Source: Nemertoderma westbladi (taxonomy: Eukaryota; Xenacoelomorpha; Nemertodermatida; Nemertodermatidae). Taken from it: DNA of 29,157 bases. Of the stretch, positions 26,029 through 29,157 are shown in pieces (position 1 is the stretch's first letter; each line of letters opens with the position of its first letter). The stretch lies in assembly GCA_032718475.1 (NCBI GenBank), contig JAUCBJ010007839.1, positions 1-29,157 on the forward strand, in the 5' to 3' direction. The position numbers were made by a program, and so were the translations under genes. Below the pieces are notes generated by a model that worked only from the letters and a program-made list of their open reading frames with translations, was not told the DNA's origin and made no database searches.

Positions 26029-28698
26029 ATGGCTGAGTATGTGCGGGATGTTGACAATCTCGACAATGTTTTCGACAAATATTTGGTTGATTTGAAGCCG
26101 TACGTCCTTGGACTAACGGACCAAACAGAGCGACAGCGCGCCGCTCTCTGGGTGAAAAAACTCTGCGAACCGCTGCCAGCGGGAATAACCAGTCGGTTAA
26201 CCCGTAACCAACACGCGTCCGCCCTGCTTGCGATGCTGCGTCGTGGGCAGTTTGAAGGCCCCTTCCTCGCGCGCCCCACCCCCGGACTGCTGCCCAGTCT
26301 ACCGAAGCGGTTAGTCGGGCCGCCCCCGCTCGAGTCTCATTACGGACTGGCCAACCCGGGGATAGACACCAGCAAACCGGCACCCGATTGGGTGGAGCAC
26401 GAACTATGGCAACGTCACATCGGTGGCGGAGACTCCGCCGAAGAGAGACTCGTGTTCCAAAACTCCACGGAATTATCCCATCGATCGAGTTATTCGGCGT
26501 CTCAGTTCTCCTCTGCGGCGCCTCAGTATACGCACGTCCCGTTGCCCCCCTACCAGGAGCGTCCTCGTAGTCATAGCAACCACAGCGCCCCGGGCAATGA
26601 GGATCTCCACTGGCAGTCGAAACTCCATGAAGAACGTATCAAAATGCAGCAGTTTTTAGACGGAGAAGTTCAAAAAATATTGAGAAGGAAAAACGAAGAG
26701 TTGGATAAAATGAAAGATGATTATAATAAAAAAGTATTTTCTACGGAGCAAACGATAGTTGAGCTGGAAGGAAAATTACGAGAGTTGGTAACGGAGGGTG
26801 ATAATATGAGGCAATCGGCTGAGAAACAGGTGGTTGAGACGAGGGGCAGGTGTGAGGAAGAAAAACGTGAGATCAGGGAGAAACATGATAAACTGATGGA
26901 AGAGTTGGAGAGAAGATTGCAAGGGGAGAATAGGGAGTTGAGTAGAAGTCACAAGGAGGATCTTAGTCATGTTGTTGGGGAAACTAATAGTCGGTTACAG
27001 CGGATGGAGGAGGAATATTTAGGGCATCAAAAGAGCTTGAGTGGCGTCATAACAGAATTGGAGAGTAAAATTAAAGGTATGGAACAACAAGCGATGAAGT
27101 ACAAGGAGGCTGAGATTGAGGCTGATAAAGCTAAGAGGGAGGGAGAGCACCGCATGGCGATGGTTACTAATGATCTGGAGATCGCTCAAGGAAAGTGTAA
27201 AAGTCTGGAAGAAACTCATTACAAGGCTATGCAGAACCACGATCAAACTACTAAACAAATGAGAGCTAAATTCGAGGCTAAAATCTCCTTATTAGAGAAA
27301 GATTATGAGGTTGTTGTGAAAGATCTTAGGAATAAAGTCGAAGAGTTGCAACATGAAGTCAAAGCTAAAGACGAATATATACAAGAAATATGTTCTGAGA
27401 AACAAAGACTTATTGTTCAGATGCAAAACGATTTTGATACAGATAAACTTCATTTAAATTATCACCACGAACAGAAAACACTAGAATTAGAGAAGGAAAA
27501 AGAAGATTTAGAGAGGAACTTACGGTCGTCAGTTGCGCGCCTGGAAGTTGGTATTATTGAGAAAGATAAAGAACTCAAAGTTACTGTGGAGAAGTCGAAA
27601 GTCCACAGAGAGAAGTTGCTTCGAGAGAACAGCGAAGAAATGAGTAACATACGAGAGAAAGCGAATAAGCGGATAGATAATCTCAGGAGAGAGTTAGAGA
27701 TATCACGGGACGAGATACAACACGGGAAGAAATCCCGAGATAAGTTGACTCACGACTTCGATCGGAAGTTGAGGAACGTCGAGAAGGGATACGAGGCCAG
27801 TTCCCACGAACAACGAATAAAATTTGAGCAGAAGAAAACGTCGATGCTCGACAATTTCCATAAAGAACGCGAGAGAACGCAGAGAAACCACGAGAAAGCT
27901 ATTCGGGAGATCAGCGAGAAACTGGAGGAGACTCTGGCTGGAGTGGAGAGGAGCGTAGTGGAGGACAAAACGAAGCATCATAAACATGTGGAGAGTCTGC
28001 AGAGGAACATTGCGAGTCTAAAGGGGGAGTTGGTGGAGGCTGACTGTCTGAGGAAACAGCAGCTGGTAGAGTTAGGAGTCCTTAGGGAAGAGGAGAGAAG
28101 TCGGTTACAGGAGGAACGAGAGGCTGAAATCAAAGAGTTGAGGACGGAACTTAGTCGGGAGAAGCAGCGGCAGGAAGAGGAACACGCCGTTACCGTGAAT
28201 AAAGCGATGAGTTCGGTCAATGATAAGGTTGATTCGTTGGAGGAGCATTACAAGCAGAGAGTCAACGAGGTTGTGGACAAAGAGAAATCGTTAAAAGACG
28301 AGATAACGCGCCTGAGAGATCAAGTCAGCGTCACTAAGAACGAGTTGGTTGACTCTCTCACTCACAATGAGGTCGAGCAGGAGGCCTTGAAGAAACAGAC
28401 GCAGCGCGAGGTGAGAGCCTTAAGGCAGGAGTTGGAGTTCGCTCAGACGAAGAACCGAACTCTGGAGTTGGATGCGAGAGAGGCAGAGGCCGATCATCAG
28501 CAGGCCCTGACGGAGGTTATGTTCAATTACGCGAACAAAATGAAGTCAATGATGCCGCTAGCGATGCAAGATGAATTGGAGGACACTATTAGATCGTTGA
28601 GAAGTCAAATAAACATGTTGCAACAAAAGGCGAGTTTAGTGAAGACCCACAGATCCGATGATGACTCCAGATTATATGGCGGTGTGTCGCCAAGATAA
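26029..28698 (+). CDS. CEP112: CEP112-like centrosomal coiled-coil protein, intact single exon
   Basis: The ORF has 889 codons; the start context is GAAATGG. Residues 13-90 are the N-terminal DUF4485-type domain of CEP112 (CCDC46): FDKYLVDLKPYVLGL, ERQRAALWVKKLCEP, then GPF and LPSLP. Residues about 100-195 are Pro/Ser-rich and probably disordered. From about 196 to 870 the protein is almost continuous coiled coil rich in E, K, Q and R. Two family signatures lie near the end, QQLVELGVLREEE (about 676) and LEDTIRSLRSQINMLQQKAS (850-869). The length is close to the roughly 950 residues of vertebrate CEP112. The family localises to centrosomes and centrioles. Vertebrate CEP112 genes have many introns, but no intron is visible here, so this may be a retrocopy or a case of intron loss. 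Codons are not decayed. Upstream non-coding exons cannot be excluded. Confidence 0.92.
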   Translation: MAEYVRDVDNLDNVFDKYLVDLKPYVLGLTDQTERQRAALWVKKLCEPLPAGITSRLTRNQHASALLAMLRRGQFEGPFLARPTPGLLPSLPKRLVGPPPLESHYGLANPGIDTSKPAPDWVEHELWQRHIGGGDSAEERLVFQNSTELSHRSSYSASQFSSAAPQYTHVPLPPYQERPRSHSNHSAPGNEDLHWQSKLHEERIKMQQFLDGEVQKILRRKNEELDKMKDDYNKKVFSTEQTIVELEGKLRELVTEGDNMRQSAEKQVVETRGRCEEEKREIREKHDKLMEELERRLQGENRELSRSHKEDLSHVVGETNSRLQRMEEEYLGHQKSLSGVITELESKIKGMEQQAMKYKEAEIEADKAKREGEHRMAMVTNDLEIAQGKCKSLEETHYKAMQNHDQTTKQMRAKFEAKISLLEKDYEVVVKDLRNKVEELQHEVKAKDEYIQEICSEKQRLIVQMQNDFDTDKLHLNYHHEQKTLELEKEKEDLERNLRSSVARLEVGIIEKDKELKVTVEKSKVHREKLLRENSEEMSNIREKANKRIDNLRRELEISRDEIQHGKKSRDKLTHDFDRKLRNVEKGYEASSHEQRIKFEQKKTSMLDNFHKERERTQRNHEKAIREISEKLEETLAGVERSVVEDKTKHHKHVESLQRNIASLKGELVEADCLRKQQLVELGVLREEERSRLQEEREAEIKELRTELSREKQRQEEEHAVTVNKAMSSVNDKVDSLEEHYKQRVNEVVDKEKSLKDEITRLRDQVSVTKNELVDSLTHNEVEQEALKKQTQREVRALRQELEFAQTKNRTLELDAREAEADHQQALTEVMFNYANKMKSMMPLAMQDELEDTIRSLRSQINMLQQKASLVKTHRSDDDSRLYGGVSPR

Positions 28699-29157
28699 AG
28701 TTCTTTCTAACGTCGTTACTTTAATGCAAGCTACTGCCATTACTTATTTTTTTCAAATTATGATATTTAGTTATTAATTTTATATTTAAGTCTATGAAGC
28801 AACGAATTAGAATTAACTATTGGATACAGTAGTGATACTACTATTGCAAGAACCGAACGTTATACAATTACGTTACGATAGACAGTGCTGTAGTTTATCA
28901 ATTGTTGTTCTTATTTTGCTAATTTCCGCGACAACTTAAACCCTCGAATTCGCAAACTTTGGTTTATTTGATATATAGTACTTCTGTTTATTTATTATGT
29001 TTTAAATTTTTCATTTTTATAAATAAAACTTTAATAAACTTTAAATTAAAACTAGATGGAAGTAAAGTTTGATTTTGTATCAGTTAACGTACTTTTAACT
29101 GTAATATGTTATTCGCAATTTAGAATATTACTATATTTTCAACTATGTTCATTCAGC
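28699..29157 (+). other. CEP112 3' flank with polyadenylation signals
   Basis: AT-rich sequence without an ORF. AATAAA occurs at 29,022-29,027 and 29,033-29,038, about 325-340 bp after the stop codon, a plausible 3' end. There is no long poly(A) tract after them, as a young retrocopy would show. Confidence 0.55.

Noticed and set aside
25919-26383. 154-codon minus-strand ORF over the CEP112 start
   Set aside because: Antisense to the conserved N-terminal domain; GC-rich shadow.

Overview
This is a eukaryotic, metazoan window. It has spliced genes for a ciliary and a centrosomal protein, BEL/Pao, LINE, SINE and cut-and-paste transposon remains, AT-rich introns and many short tandem repeats. 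The frequent AGGCCTA and TACTGTA words and the element mix suggest a marine invertebrate, perhaps an echinoderm or another invertebrate deuterostome. That is an impression, not a demonstration.

Left third (1 to about 12,210) is a nest of mobile elements. A BEL/Pao LTR retrotransposon runs from the left edge to about 8151. It shows pol (RT, RNase H, integrase, with an in-frame TGA near the end), a higher-order tandem repeat tract, and a second, intact 845-codon ORF with an RNase D/WRN-like 3'-5' exonuclease-like region followed by three CCHC zinc knuckles. A hairpin, a G-run polypurine tract and a 3' LTR follow. The LTR runs directly into the endonuclease domain of a decayed LINE, so the BEL element probably landed inside it. 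The LINE carries frameshifts and stops, is interrupted by a 0.56-kb TIR element, and appears to end in a (TAA)n tail at 12,188-12,210.

Middle (12,211 to about 18,300) holds a truncated, frameshifted beta-lactamase-related serine hydrolase on the minus strand. Its homology stops exactly at one end of a putative 2.6-kb non-autonomous TIR element (13,473-16,102). Beyond it are a tRNA-derived SINE and the older copy of a second SINE family.

Right half carries two ciliary/centrosomal genes pointing away from each other. CFAP95 is on the minus strand, with three phase-consistent exons at 21,490-21,078, 19,399-19,304 and 18,485-18,316 and an RFX X-box-like site next to its first ATG. Its last exon was not found. 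CEP112 is on the plus strand at 26,029-28,698 as an intact, apparently intronless 889-codon ORF. Between them lie a decayed P-element/THAP-like transposase and a 59/61-identical inverted repeat pair. The CFAP95 introns contain a 27-bp minisatellite, a TGGTACA-rich repeat field and another SINE copy.

The strongest candidate for something little described is the exonuclease-like plus zinc-knuckle ORF in the BEL/Pao element. The intronless CEP112 and the transposon end that coincides with a splice acceptor come next.
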